Shown: one piece after another, positions 18,601 to 29,974 of the stretch
How the letters are laid out: every line of letters begins with the position of its first letter
How positions within the stretch are numbered: position 1 is the first letter of the stretch
NCBI GenBank assembly: GCA_015350385.1
Contig: WNKI01000002.1
Span: 9,775,546-9,839,545, forward strand
Reading direction: 5' to 3'
Source of the DNA: Aculops lycopersici
Lineage: Eukaryota > Arthropoda > Arachnida > Trombidiformes > Eriophyidae
Length of the DNA: 64,000 nt
Made by a program: the position numbers and the translations under genes
Notes under the pieces: generated by a model
Told to the model about the DNA's origin: nothing
The model's input: only the letters and a program-made list of their open reading frames with translations
The model's database searches: none

Positions 18601-20411
18601 GAGCTTGGCATCTCAGTCAACGAGGGCGACCAGGTTATTGTAGTTACGGCAGTGGGTGCGACAAAAGGAATTGGCAACGAGTGAGTTGCAATGGAGGGTG
18701 ACAGTGATTCTATTGAGGAAACTGTCGAGCTCATAGTTGATGGACCCTGAGTACTTGCCTCGTCCTCCATCGAGCTCGCCACTGACTCGAGGCTTGATGT
18801 GGCTGCCAGTGAGTCGAGAGCCACAACGGATATCTTGGGTCCGCTGCCACCTGTTGAGCCACTTCCGCCCATGTTGGCCGAAACGGGGATGTCATAAAAC
18901 TCTGGTTGACTATTATTTGGAGCATCTGGATTGTATCCCGGCGGCACTGTGACTATGTCGGGCGAGGGCGCGAGCGTGACCTTGGGTCGACCTTGAGACT
19001 GAGAGGTCATTTGCTGGCCGCCTCTTCCAGCCTCAACGGGACTCCAGCTCGTGCCTTCAGCTAAACTAGAGTCGCCACTATTGCTGCTCTCAATTGTTGT
19101 CACTGTCACATTTGAATCATCGCTACCACTTGTTGGTGAGCTCACTGCACTAGAACTTGTTGTTGAGGTAGTCGTTGTTGTTGTCGTCGTCGTCGTTGAG
19201 GGAACTTGTAAACTGAATTGGTTATTGCTTAAGGAACTTTGTGGTGGTGGTTGTGGTTGTGAGTTTGACTCAGTGGTTGTTACTGGTGGCAGTGGTCGCT
19301 GATCTCTATCTCTGATTGAGTTTTGTGAACTTGATGTAGTGGTAATGGTTGCAGCGGAAGTGGATATGTCGTCGGCTGGCACCAAGCTTGTTGAGGTTGT
19401 CGTCTGGAGAGGTGACTGGATTAAAACCATCGCGTTCTGGTTATTGTTCTGAGGACTTGGCGGAGGGCCGGAAGGTGCAAAGCCACCTGTTGGTTTCGGC
19501 ACCTGACCAGGTGGTTGTACGGCAGCCGCGGGCGGCAACGGGATACCTCTTGGCGGCGCTATCGGTATTCCGTGTTGAGGTCGCCCGTTATTCTGGGGCA
19601 TCTGAAGTCCGCGAGGCGGCAGTTGAGGTTGGCGACTACCAAATGGAAGCTGATTCGGGTTTAAGTTGCCGTTTGAATTATTGTTGTTGTTATTGTTGTT
19701 GTTGCTGTTGCTATTGCTGAGAAATGGCTGCCGATTTGTTGGGCTAGCCATGTTTATATTAGGGTTAAACTGATTGCCCAACTGATTGTTCAGCCGGTTT
19801 AGTGTCAAATATGGAGCTGGCGAGCTGCTGGCTTGTTGCGAAAATAGAACTTGATTCTGGTTTCGGTTCAAATTATTAGCTGGCAGTGTAATGCGGCGAC
19901 TAGGTTGCTGTGGATTCGGAAATTGACCCTGAACCCCGGCGAGCTGATTGGTTAAAAATGGATTCATAGGTGTGGATACCTGAAGTGATGGTTGTTGCTG
20001 CTGTTGATTCGTGTTTACTCGCTGATTTTGGTTATATAAATTTTGGTTTGCATTCAAACTTGGAGATCCTCGATAGCTTTGCAACAAATTGGTCAACAAC
20101 TCAATGGTATTTGGTTGCTGACTTCGCATCATGTGCTCGGCACGTCCCTCTTGCGGCAGATCAAATGTAGGTGTCATCTCGCTGGTTACACGCTGGCCCC
20201 ATGCTACCTGTTGATGATGATGGTGATGACGAGTTTCTCTATGAAAACCAGGCATTAACAAACAGGTGACAATAATAAGGGCCAATGAGTGAAGTGGCGG
20301 AGATTTGTATTTGTATTTGTAATAACTACTTGTTATTATAGAATTTGATTTGAGCAGCTTAATTAAGGACGACATTTTGTTAATCATGTCTCTATTGTTG
20401 AGTCTTGACAT
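15660..20411 (-). CDS. Mucin-like single-pass membrane protein with EGF-SEA-EGF-EGF
   Basis: The large exon runs from the likely start Met at 20411 (MSRLNNRDM; an in-frame Met at 20561 also exists) to 16029. There the frame reads ...YYL followed by a perfect donor GTAAGT, then an unrelated stop. A second exon at about 15660-15893 continues in phase 0 with a Gln-rich then ordered tail ending YEHERPI. Residue numbers below count from 20561. A hydrophobic signal lies at about 88-108 and a Ser/Thr/Pro/Gln mucin-like region at about 110-960. The first EGF is at about 965-1003 (six Cys), a SEA domain at about 1005-1130, a calcium-binding EGF (DINECANPDLNDC) from about 1148, and a third EGF follows. 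The TM segment is at about 1234-1259 (MAVAIGGSLVGVMILIVTFW) and the long cytoplasmic tail is Gly/His/Gln-rich. The SEA autocleavage Gly-Ser is Gly-Arg here (SDGRVWANV). Likely an apical/cuticle-facing or matrix-facing surface mucin. The exact acceptor is uncertain. Confidence 0.75.
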
Positions 20412-21624
20412 TGATATCTTTCTCCTAGTTGAGGATGATTTTCTCTTGAAGAGATGCAACAGGTAGGCGCAACATCTTGCAGGAGAGTTGTTGTCCAGTT
20501 GGCAGTCTTGCCCGCTGGCCGGCTGCCTGCAGCCAGATCTAACTGTGCACACTTGTTGCACACAAACACACTCGCCTTCCCTCCCCCTTTCTGGCCTGCA
20601 AGTAAGCGCGCCACCCCCTTTGGCGCATCCACTTCCTCCATAACTTTGCCGAGCCTCAGCAAGGAGCTAGCAGGTCGACGCTCGCCAGCGTACCTCTTCT
20701 GGTCGCTCGCTTGCTACTTGAATGGCTGGCTACCTGGCAGTACGAAAACTGTGGCCGAGTGGGTAGAGATAATCACCCGACTGTGGCAGCATCGCTGGCG
20801 AAGCTTGGATTTACCTCGACGTCTCCGGCGACGTAGATTTGCCAAGGCGCCAGGTAAGCTCGCTCTTCTCTCAATCAGCTTCGCCGTCTCAGTCTCGATT
20901 TTCCGTTTCGCCGAGCAGCATTGACGGCCATCACGTAATAGAGGCAGCTAGAGAAGGAGCAACAGTGCCACAAACGGGACTTGGCCAGTGATTGGCAGTG
21001 AGTGACGCTGGCAGTGCGCCGTTGCAACCACTTGTTGCCATGAATGCGAAAATGTCGCTGCAGTGCAGCGGCAATTTTCTCTACTCACTCCATTGGCGAC
21101 TGGGGTTCTCAAAGTATCTCAAAGTTTAGAGTTTAGTTTAAACTAGAGTAAACTTACTTTCGACTCTGACACTACCGCCACCACTCAATGGTTGGCGTGC
21201 AGATCGTGAGGGCCAAAAAACTCGTAAAGTTTTTGTATCTTGTGTGGCGGTAGTTGTGGTGGCTGATGGTTAATGTTTGATGGCTGCTGATGGTGCAACA
21301 GGAGATTAAGATTCGAAGATTCTAAGATTCGAATGCAAACTTGCGAATGCCAATGATTCGCAAGCTAGAGGGCGAAGCGAAGCGATGATACGCAAAGCGA
21401 AGCGATGAAAAGTTGCTCAGTTGATCGGAGCGAGAAACTTTCTTGTTGGTTGTTGGTTTTTGCTGTTGTCGTTGTTGTTGTTGTTGTAATCGTAGCTGTT
21501 GTGGTATCATCTGCAAAGTAAATGTCGCGCACAGGTGGCGCGCTACGTTTACGACATTTTACCTGCCTAATAGAGGACCAGTTGGTAGTAGTTCATAAGC
21601 TTCGACGATTAACTGCCGCCAGTC

Positions 21625-21690
21625 GATGAGATGAGATGAGATGAAATAAAATGCAATGAAATGAAATGAGGAGAAGAGAAGAGAAGAGAG
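21625..21690. repeat. ATGAG/ATGAA and AGAAG pentamer repeat tract
   Basis: Degenerate GATGA/AATGA pentamers grade into GAGAA pentamers. Confidence 0.8.
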
Positions 21691-22204
21691 TTTTTAGCGG
21701 CAGGTATTTGGTTTTTCGGTGGTGGTGCCACTGCATTTGCCAATGCCACTTCCACTTCCACTTCCATTGCGGCAAACGCTGCGCGAGTTGCGATCATCAT
21801 TTCCCCTCCATTTATATAGATATTTATATATCATTGACCACAGAAGCGGGGCACTTGTCTCTCGCTTGTCGTGGTTGACGTGGTCTTGGTCGTAGTTTTC
21901 TTTAGTCTTGGGCACTGGACTAAAGTCTCGAGTATTTGGCCAGTCTGTCGTTTAAATCGTCCAAATCGCATCCGCGGTCTTGGTCGCCCATATGGTGACG
22001 TTGTGGTCATACTTAATTTTTTATTAGTTTTTCCGCTCATCGCTCTCGCCCAGTTGTTGGCTCGCGAGTCGCGACGCGCGAGCGTCACATCGTAATCATA
22101 ATGGCCGCTCGCTGGCTGCTAGTTGCCATTCGCCACCAAACTTAAAACAGCTCAAGAAAACCACGATGACGACGACGACGACAAGGGGCAAAATTTAACA
22201 TCGC

Positions 22205-22238
22205 GGAGTGGAGTGGAGTGGAGTGGAGTGGAGTGGAG
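22205..22238. repeat. (GGAGT)n pentanucleotide repeat
   Basis: Almost seven uninterrupted GGAGT units. Confidence 0.9.
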
Positions 22239-22411
22239 AAGGCCAACCGGGCCAAGTTGCTGTAGAGTGAGCAGAGTTAATGGGCTTCTAGTTGTTGGTG
22301 TTGTCGCTGCTATCTTTCTATCACTAAGGCAGTGGAGGCAATCGAGCAATTGAGCAGCCAAAGGGCCGGTCACAAGTGAGCGGCGAGTGGCGGCCGCATC
22401 CTGTGTGAATA

Positions 22412-22440
22412 AATATATATATATACACACACACACACAC
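22412..22440. repeat. Compound (AT)n(AC)n microsatellite
   Basis: An AT run is followed directly by an AC run. Confidence 0.85.
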
Positions 22441-22953
22441 TCAATTAGCCGGTTTGCTCGCCTTTCAAAAACTTGAGTCGCGTCGCGCCGAGCCGAAGCC
22501 AAGCCGAAGCCCATAGTTCGGTGGAGTCAATGTTTTGTGACTGAGTCTGTGTGTTTGTGTTAGCAGTTCAGTAGTAATAGCAGTAGTAGTAGGAGGCATA
22601 GTAATAGTTATAGTAATAGTGGTGATGGTGAAAATGTTTTAGTCTAAAACGTGAAATCATGTGTGTGTATTTGCACAAAAACAATCTTGCAATTCCGGCA
22701 ATTCACTCAACTCGATGAACTTTTGAACCACACAAACAACACATACACCAACAGAAAGACACATGGATAGACAGTGAGACAGACCCATGGACACAAACTA
22801 AAATTTTAAATCTCCTCCTCCTCCTATCTCCTCATTTCCCGCTCTATACTTATACTAATACTAATACTTGTACTATAATTTTTAGAATGGATATAATATA
22901 AGGATAAGTATTAGTGGCCAAAGCGGAATGCCAAAACAGTGCGCGTCGTTCCG

Positions 22954-23004
22954 GCAAAAGTTCGCTCGCACTTGGCCTCAGCGAACAAGCGAGCGAACTT
23001 TTGC
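22954..23004. repeat. 16-bp perfect inverted repeat
   Basis: Arms GCAAAAGTTCGCTCGC (22954-22969) and its reverse complement (22989-23004) enclose a 19-nt loop. The flanks continue with weaker complementarity. Not within a gene. Confidence 0.7.
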
Positions 23005-26000
23005 AAACCGCGGAATTCGCGCGACTGAGGCATCCAAATTGCTAGCGATCAATTCAATGATCATTCTTCAAATGCAAACAACACCACAGTCAGTGATGCT
23101 ATTGCTGTTGTTGTTTTCACTATCTTTTTATTCCAATTCAATACAATTCCATGTGTCCACTGTGTTCAGTCAATGTTGCTTTCAAATGGCCAACGAGCCA
23201 TTTGGACACAACGCTAACAATCTGGTCACTGCATTCATCGTTAAAAGGCAAAAGGAGGGGCTCAAAAAGAGGGACGAGCGCAAGCGAATGGGCGAATCTA
23301 TAGCGCCGAACTGGATTTGATATTGCTGATGTTTTTAATTGTGTTGAAGTGTGTGCAAGCGAGCGGGTGTTGAAAAAGGGGGAGAAGCTAGTCTAATATC
23401 CGCATTGGCTTCCTCATCATCAACAGCTTCAATAAACTATAATATGATATATATAATAGAATACAATATCTTATAATACAAGTGAACTGTGAATTTGAAG
23501 TGTTGGTATTGAATAGTCGCTAGTCGCTCGGCTAGCCACTTGGCAATTGGCCAAACTTTGGGCCCCAAGTGGCTAGTGGTGATGATGGTGGCGCTAAAGT
23601 GGCCAGCTAACAGGAGCACAGCAAGAGGCGCGGCCAGTGAGATGAGGGACGAGGGAGAGGAGCTCATCGCTTTGCTTGATTGGTTTAGTCACGAATTTTT
23701 CCCGTGGGCGACGACTCATCTCATCTCCGTTTGCCTTCTTCTCCATCTTCCTCCTATCCCCCAACTCACCCGACTTTGCTACACTTAGTTGCTGGCACTC
23801 GCTCGCAACTAGACTTCCCCTCGTTTTGCCCCGCTGATCCACAGGTTAGAGGCCTGGGCCAATCACAGGTAAGGCGTTCGGTGAGGCAGGCAAAGCGGGC
23901 GGAGCTCTCACCTAAAGTCCGGTGCAGTCAGGTGAGAGCGAGAGGGGCCAGTAGAATTTCAAATTCGAATTTCAATGCTTGAGTTCGGGGAAAATTTTAA
24001 CAACATGGACAGCAACAAGTGGTGCTAGCGGTGGCGTGCGCGTCAATTGGCCAACCAAAACTGAACGCCTCAGCGCCAATTGAGGCAGCATCAACAAGTG
24101 TTAGTGATGGTGGTGGTGGTGGCCAATTTGAAGCCAAGTTAGCTATTAGATGCTTTGCCTCTTCTCCTCCTCTTCCTTCTCCCTCATGCCTCTTGGTTCT
24201 TAGTTCACTTAACTATTTTGCTCGCCGCCGATGCTGCTCCTGTCGCTAGTTAGTTAGTTCTTGTGGTCAGTCGGTCCAACAGTCAGTCGAATCTCAGGTG
24301 GCTGATGGGCCAGTAATCTGGTTGCTTTCTCCATAGTTTCCACGTTCGCCAATCGTGTTGGCAGCCATCAATTTCTCGGCTATAGTGTTGGCGAGATTAT
24401 CATTATTATTATTCCCCACTGTACCACCGCTACTATTACCATCTTTACCACCACCACCACCACCACCACTATCCACTGGTGATTCTGTTGAAATTGGCGC
24501 TCGCTGGGCTGGCCAGTTTGTTTTGTCCTAAAACTACACTAGCCGGTCCTCTTGTTGCAAGTTGCATTGTGTTTGATTTCTCGGCGCTCCACTTGGTAGC
24601 AAGAGCTAGTTTCACCCAAGGGAGACTGAGGCGACGAAGATGGAGCTAGAATAATAGTAATAATATAAAAAATTGTTTTGAAAGCAGTTGAGGTGAAAGC
24701 TGATGGACGACGACGACGACCTGATGCGCGCTCGCATTCCGATATACATTTTGTTATATGCTCAAGCCTCAAATTGTACCTCCTCCCTCTTCTTCTTCTT
24801 CTTCCCTCAACACAAGCCTCAGTGGGCGCCCCAAACGCGAGCCATCCAGCGAGAGCGAACCAACATCAGAGCTCCAGCTCACGATGTGCAAAGTAAGTGG
24901 GCACGCCGAGGCTAGTTATCATCAATGGCTTTCCAGTTTTATTGTATTTTATCGTGAGATAGACCCACTACCAGTAGTAGTGGTAGTGGTAGTGGTAGTT
25001 GTAGAAGTTTCTCTCCTATCCCTGTGCCAGTTGAGCATAAATACACGTTTTGTTCCTTGTCTTGGTCATCCCATTGGACGTAGTCGTCGTCGTGCGTTAA
25101 AGTGCGAGATAAGAAGAGGAATAATAATAATAGTAAGAAGAGGAAGAAAATAGTGGTAGTAGGAGGAGGATGTGCTATTTCCAACTTTCTAAGCAAGTTG
25201 CTGCTTACTGTTCTCGTTGTGCTGTTAGTTTTTTCTTTTCAAATGGAAGTCAGTGCAAGTAATAGTAGTAGTATTGTGGTGAAGCAAAGTATAGCAAAGT
25301 AATGAGTGTCCAAGTGCTGGGTTCCCATCCATTCCCAATGGGCCAAGTGGCGCCCAGATTATTGAGGTCTCATCACAACAACACTGACTGTGACTGACTG
25401 ACTGGCCGACTGACTGCGAGAGTGAGTGAAGCCATTGGGTTTTGCTGGTTTCTGTGGCGCAGGGGAAGAAGCAGTTAGTGGGGGAAACAAGAGTTAAAAT
25501 AGAAACGAGCTTTGGTCAGCATGATTGTTAGTGGCTGAGGTTGTTGTTGCTATAGTTCGCTGGCTAGTCTCTCCCGTGCAAACGAGCAAAACCAATTGGT
25601 TGCCTCTCGTCGCCATTGCAGTTTTCGTTGTTGTTGTTGTTTCTACTGTTGCACCAGTTGAAATTGTTAGTTGGCCCCAAATGTTGTTGTTGTTGTTGCT
25701 GTTGCTGCTACTCGTCTGAAAAGTTCGCTCATTGTGTGTGCCCTCTCCAATTGGCCGCGTCGAGGTTGCCCGCCAGTCAGCCAGTCAGTCATTCGGCCAA
25801 TGTGAGTGGGCCAGTCGGTTAGTCGGTGTCGAGCTGGGCAGCCAGTCAGCCAAAGAGACAGACGACAGCCCACCAGGCATTAGCACAGCCAGTCGAGAGC
25901 TGGGCCCCCAGTGGCACGACTAGCTGAATTGGTGCACGATACAAGGGAAGCAACAGGAATTTTCTCTTGCTGCGCTCGGTGAAAACTTCTGACAGCTCGC

Positions 26001-27359
26001 CCCATTGGGCTGTTCTCCTCGCCGCGATCGGCATAAGAATTCGCCCGGCTGCACTGGTGTTACTCTCGGTGGCCGTCGCCGCCGGAGGCGAAGCAACGAC
26101 CAGCGAACGAATGTGTGCACACAAGTGTGAAGAGAGGGAATAAGCAGCGGTCAGTGCGGGCCGACCAACTTGGCACCGCAATGACTGACCGGCCGGCGGA
26201 CCGACGGTGGCTCAGCGCGCGTTGGCGCGCTGGAGGCGAACCGAGGCGAGGGGGCGGCAGCGTCGACAGCAGTGGCAGCGCAATGCAAAGTCCCGAAGTG
26301 CGACTTGCAAGTTGCAACTGGTGCGGCGACTCCGACCAACTTGCTGGCGCCGCCGCCGTTGCTGGGCTGGCCAACTTGTCTCGCACGCTTGTTAATGTGT
26401 CCTGCGTTCCCTTCGGTTCTTTACACTACACCACACTGCACTGCTTTCAACTGCAGTTTGTAGTGCAATGAGAGAACGAAAGTGCGAGTGGCCTTCTTTG
26501 TGTGCGAGTGTCTGTCTGTCTTCTTGTGTTGGTTTTGGGTTGTCTGTTGCTTGTGGTGTGCGCCAGCGTTTGTGGCTCGTCCGGCCAGTCAACGAGGAGA
26601 ACGGCGGCGGCTTACTGCATTCCCCTGCTTCCATGCACACAAAACGCGGAGGCAGCCAGCGCGTCGTCTTCGGCGTCGCCATCGTCCGAGCCAAAGTCCG
26701 CAAGTCGCTCGCTCGCTCGCGTTTGTGCACCAGCCAGCCGGGCGGCCGCCTTTGCCGCAGAGTCCGTCCAACTAATGCGAGCAATACACACATACACAAA
26801 CACTGCGCGCTCCTTCCTCTCATTTGCCTTTGCCTCTCTGCCTTTGCCTAAGTAGCAGATGAAATGAAGGCAGAAATGGACTTTTGCTAGCGTTGAAGCA
26901 GTCAGCCAGCCTCAAGCAAAACAGTGCGAGAAACGAGCGAGAGCAAAGAAATACAAATAACACTCAAACGCGACGGGAGCCCAGTGAGAGAAACTACTAC
27001 CACCGCTACTAGCATAGGATTTGCCGGCCAGTTAGCCAGTTTAGGTAGATCCTAAAAGCTATAGTCGTTGCCCCTTTTTTCAAATTCATGCCTCAATTGC
27101 CTACTCAAGTGTTCGAGGCAACAAGTTTTTGTTGATAATTTTTATTCTTCCAACTAATATGTGAATAATGTAAGAGGGCCTCAAATTCTGCAAAAATCAC
27201 ACACACCACAACCAAGAACAACCAAGATTTCCACAAGCTACACAGCTTCAAATTCAATCACCAAGTTGCAACAAATCAACAAGTCAATATATCTAAATAA
27301 AACTATAAGTATATACATATAGATTTATTCAATATTCTGACAACTAGGTAGTAGAAAAC

Positions 27360-28874
27360 ATGTCAGAGGAAGACGAAAAGGGGGTCTATAATTCAAATGA
27401 CCCAAAGGACGGCCCGCCTAAAACACACATACTCGCAAATGCATATATTTACCGAAACCTCATGCCTTATCATCATATTTTTAAAGAAGAAATTCAGGAT
27501 ACTATATCTAAAAATTTACAGTATTATCTGTACAGCCAATATAATCGACAAACTGAGCAACAATTTTTTAGAAATTATCATCATCAAATGTTGTATCACC
27601 AATCTATCATCAAACAACAGCAACAATGGCAACAGGTGGCCGGGCACCAATCTGCCGCGACTGCCGCTGCAGCTTTCTCCACCGCTAGCTCACCGGCTGG
27701 CGTTTCCACCGCCTCCAATAGCTCAAGTTCGCCCTCGAACCTAGATTCTGCTTCAGCAGCAGCGGCGGCAGTATCTCTATCCACAGACGCTACCACCAAC
27801 TATCTGCACCACCAAGGGGTTACTGCGGCCGCCGTAGCGGCGGCAGCGGCGGCCCATACGCACCAGCAACAACTATTGATACAACACCAGCAACTATTAA
27901 ACTACCAACTACATAATCAGAAACAGCAACAGCAGCAAAACGAAGAAGAACACCTAAATCAGGAAACCGCTAACAGTCTCTTTGGCCCAACCACTTCAAG
28001 CGCTTCCAATGCATCGACTGTCACCACAGCGGCGGCCGCTTCGCCGGCATCTAGCAATGTCTCAAGTGCCGACTCGTCGACGTCCTCGCCATCGTCGCAT
28101 GTCCATAATAGCAATTCGGTATCTGCACCAAACTCGGTCAAACCAACCCTAGCGAGCTCAACAAGTCCAAGCTCAACACCTCAACCACGATCATCATCAA
28201 ATCATAGCCACCAGCCACATGGCAACCAACAGCATCAGCATATTAAAAAACCCCTAAATCCATTTATGATTTACATGCAAAAGCGTAGACCTGAAATAGT
28301 GAAACAAGGACTCATCAAGGAATCAGCTGCCATTAACCAGCTACTAGGCCAACAGTGGCGCAAACTGTCCAAGGAGGAACAGGAGCCTTACTATAAGCTT
28401 GCAGAGCAGGAGAAGATCTTACATGCACAAAAGTATCCAGGCTGGAGTGCGCGTGATAACTATGCCAACCAGAAGAAGAGGAAAAAGTTACGCCTAAAGT
28501 CCATATCACTCAATGGTCTAGATAACTCAGATAAGAAGTGTCGAGCTAGATTTGGTTTGAACAATCTAGAGTCCTGGTGCAAACCATGCAAGCGCAAGAA
28601 GAAGTGTATTTATGCCACGCCAAGTGGCCATCGCAACAACCACAGCCATCATAACCAGAACAATCATCACAGTAACCACAATCACAACCATCAATTAACA
28701 CTCAATAGCCACCACCATCTCAATTTGCACAGTAGCAGTCATTACCATCTTCAGAATGATATCAAGCACCATCAAAGTGCCCACCATCACCAGTACCTCC
28801 TACACTCGTTGCATCATTCACCGCACAATTTCAACCACATAGAGAGTAATTTAAGTAAGATGAAAATAGAATAA
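27360..28874 (+). CDS. pan: TCF/LEF transcription factor with HMG box and C-clamp
   Basis: 504 aa, one exon. Residues about 85-290 are Gln, Ala, Ser and His-rich. The HMG box runs from about 296 to 372 (KKPLNPFMIYMQKRRPEIV, SAAINQLLGQQWRKLSKEEQ, YYKLAEQEKILHAQKYPGWS). It is followed by the basic tail NQKKRKKLRLK and a C-clamp with four cysteines (KKCRARFGLNN...WCKPCKRKKKC). HMG box plus C-clamp defines the invertebrate TCF/pangolin type, the nuclear Wnt effector that reads the TCF site plus a helper site. The C-terminal 85 aa are His/Asn-rich. The usual N-terminal beta-catenin-binding motif (around FKDEGE) is not recognisable; HHIFKEEIQD is the nearest match. ACTAG just upstream of the start could be an acceptor, so a 5' exon cannot be excluded. 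AATAAA overlaps the stop codon. Confidence 0.9.
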   Translation: MSEEDEKGVYNSNDPKDGPPKTHILANAYIYRNLMPYHHIFKEEIQDTISKNLQYYLYSQYNRQTEQQFFRNYHHQMLYHQSIIKQQQQWQQVAGHQSAATAAAAFSTASSPAGVSTASNSSSSPSNLDSASAAAAAVSLSTDATTNYLHHQGVTAAAVAAAAAAHTHQQQLLIQHQQLLNYQLHNQKQQQQQNEEEHLNQETANSLFGPTTSSASNASTVTTAAAASPASSNVSSADSSTSSPSSHVHNSNSVSAPNSVKPTLASSTSPSSTPQPRSSSNHSHQPHGNQQHQHIKKPLNPFMIYMQKRRPEIVKQGLIKESAAINQLLGQQWRKLSKEEQEPYYKLAEQEKILHAQKYPGWSARDNYANQKKRKKLRLKSISLNGLDNSDKKCRARFGLNNLESWCKPCKRKKKCIYATPSGHRNNHSHHNQNNHHSNHNHNHQLTLNSHHHLNLHSSSHYHLQNDIKHHQSAHHHQYLLHSLHHSPHNFNHIESNLSKMKIE

Positions 28875-28875
28875 A
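28870..28875 (+). terminator. Poly(A) signal overlapping the TCF stop codon
   Basis: AATAAA at 28870-28875 includes the TAA stop codon at 28872-28874, giving a near-minimal 3' UTR if used. Confidence 0.5.
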
Positions 28876-29014
28876 AACAATGATTAACATGATTGGCACT
28901 TGTTGTCGTTCATAAAGGATAACTACAATCGAGTTTTCGCGAATACTTACTAGCTAAAAATTTTCAATAATACGTTAGAAAAATAGTATTTTTACATATA
29001 GTTCGATCTTTTGT

Positions 29015-29974
29015 CTATCTGCGACTGTTCTGCTTGAATTTGGTTAGATGATAGCTGTCTGTAGCTTTACCTCTTGGTGGGGGTCGTTCACTGTTGTTTG
29101 CGGCAACCCTCAATTCTACAGCATTAGGCTCCTCACCGACATTCACCACCGCCTGGGTGATTACTTTACCCTGGTTGTCTTGTCTATTTGAATGATGCCT
29201 AGAGTCTCGATTATGATTTCCCGATGATTTGTGCTCATGTTCTCTGCGAGATCTATTTTGAAAGTTGCATGAAAAGTTAGCGGGAATTGAGACATTATGT
29301 CTCCTAGATGATTTGCTATCTTTTGATGATGACGAAGATCCAGACGCCAACTTCAGTTTAGCCTCCTCTGTTGCTTCAATAGTTCTAATTCTCTCACTAA
29401 TTCCCAAGTCAACTTCTGGAATACCGTTCAACATTTGACTCGATAGCATAGCCTCGCTCTTCTCGTCTGAGTTGGAGGCTAGATGCCTTGAAAGCGAATG
29501 TAGTAATATATCATCTATCTTGTCGGTTGTTTGGTTGGGCAAAGTGAACATTTCTGAAAGATCTGATTCATCCTTAGTTTTGCTGCTATTAGTTGACCTA
29601 TTAGTTGCCTCATATTTTGCTCGTTCTCTCTCCTCAGCCTCTCTCTTGGCCCTCAACTGTTCGTCAATATATTTGTTCATTTCGGCGTCTTCATCGCGTC
29701 GATTTGTCTCCTTGGAAAAGGTATTCTTCAAGTCAAGTTCACGATCCAACTCCTCAACTTCCTTGAGTTTTTTCTTCTCGGCCGCCGACAAGCTAACACT
29801 CTTTGATTGTTCCATAAGCTCCGAGTCATTGCTTATCTTGATGCCTCCACTAAATCTCTCAGGTGGTCTGTCAATCTCAGAAAATTCGCGAATGAGTTTT
29901 ATTCGCTTCTGAACTTCCTCGTCCTCCTCCTCCTCCGAATCTGAAATTGGTATTGCCTTTAGTTTTTGAGGCAT
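29015..29974 (-). CDS. C9orf78 / TLS1 homologue, splicing-associated
   Basis: 319 aa, one exon, start context AAAATATG. Hallmarks of the C9orf78/TLS1 family are present in order. The N-terminus is acidic (SDSEEEEDEEVQ). The family motif is FSKETNRRDEDAEMNKYI (about residues 85-102). AMLSSQMLNGIPEVDLGI follows (about 173-190), then a low-complexity RS/RH-rich segment and a C-terminal KATDSYHLTKFKQNSRR matching the conserved KATD-YH-KFK end. The human protein binds the spliceosomal helicase BRR2 (SNRNP200) and the fission yeast Tls1 acts in splicing of telomere-related transcripts. A nuclear splicing role is therefore inferred by homology. It is divergent from the PMVK gene, with about 570 bp between the starts. 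Confidence 0.88.
   Translation of the reverse strand: MPQKLKAIPISDSEEEEDEEVQKRIKLIREFSEIDRPPERFSGGIKISNDSELMEQSKSVSLSAAEKKKLKEVEELDRELDLKNTFSKETNRRDEDAEMNKYIDEQLRAKREAEERERAKYEATNRSTNSSKTKDESDLSEMFTLPNQTTDKIDDILLHSLSRHLASNSDEKSEAMLSSQMLNGIPEVDLGISERIRTIEATEEAKLKLASGSSSSSKDSKSSRRHNVSIPANFSCNFQNRSRREHEHKSSGNHNRDSRHHSNRQDNQGKVITQAVVNVGEEPNAVELRVAANNSERPPPRGKATDSYHLTKFKQNSRR

Larger units (their letters stand above)
20412..27359. other. Long gene-free interval between divergent genes
   Basis: About 7 kb between the SEA/EGF gene (-) and the TCF/LEF gene (+), the longest gene-free stretch here. No frame has domain-like sequence; the long frames are low-complexity and mirror one another on both strands. 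It contains pentamer repeats (21625-21690, 22205-22238), an AT/AC microsatellite (22412-22440), a 16-bp inverted repeat (22954-23004) and many GA/CT-rich and TGG-rich blocks. It probably holds 5' leader exons and cis-regulatory DNA for the developmental TCF gene. Confidence 0.5.

Noticed and set aside
20454..20924. 156-codon plus-strand frame
   Set aside because: Partly antisense to the 5' end of the SEA/EGF gene; Arg-rich and low-complexity in its remainder.
22928..23320. 130-codon plus-strand frame with a hydrophobic run
   Set aside because: The sequence has no domain, the start overlaps an inverted repeat, and the composition resembles the surrounding non-coding DNA.
24019..26871. Many overlapping frames on both strands of the TCF upstream region
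   Set aside because: The frames arise from GC-rich simple sequence with few stop codons; none contains a conserved motif or consistent start.
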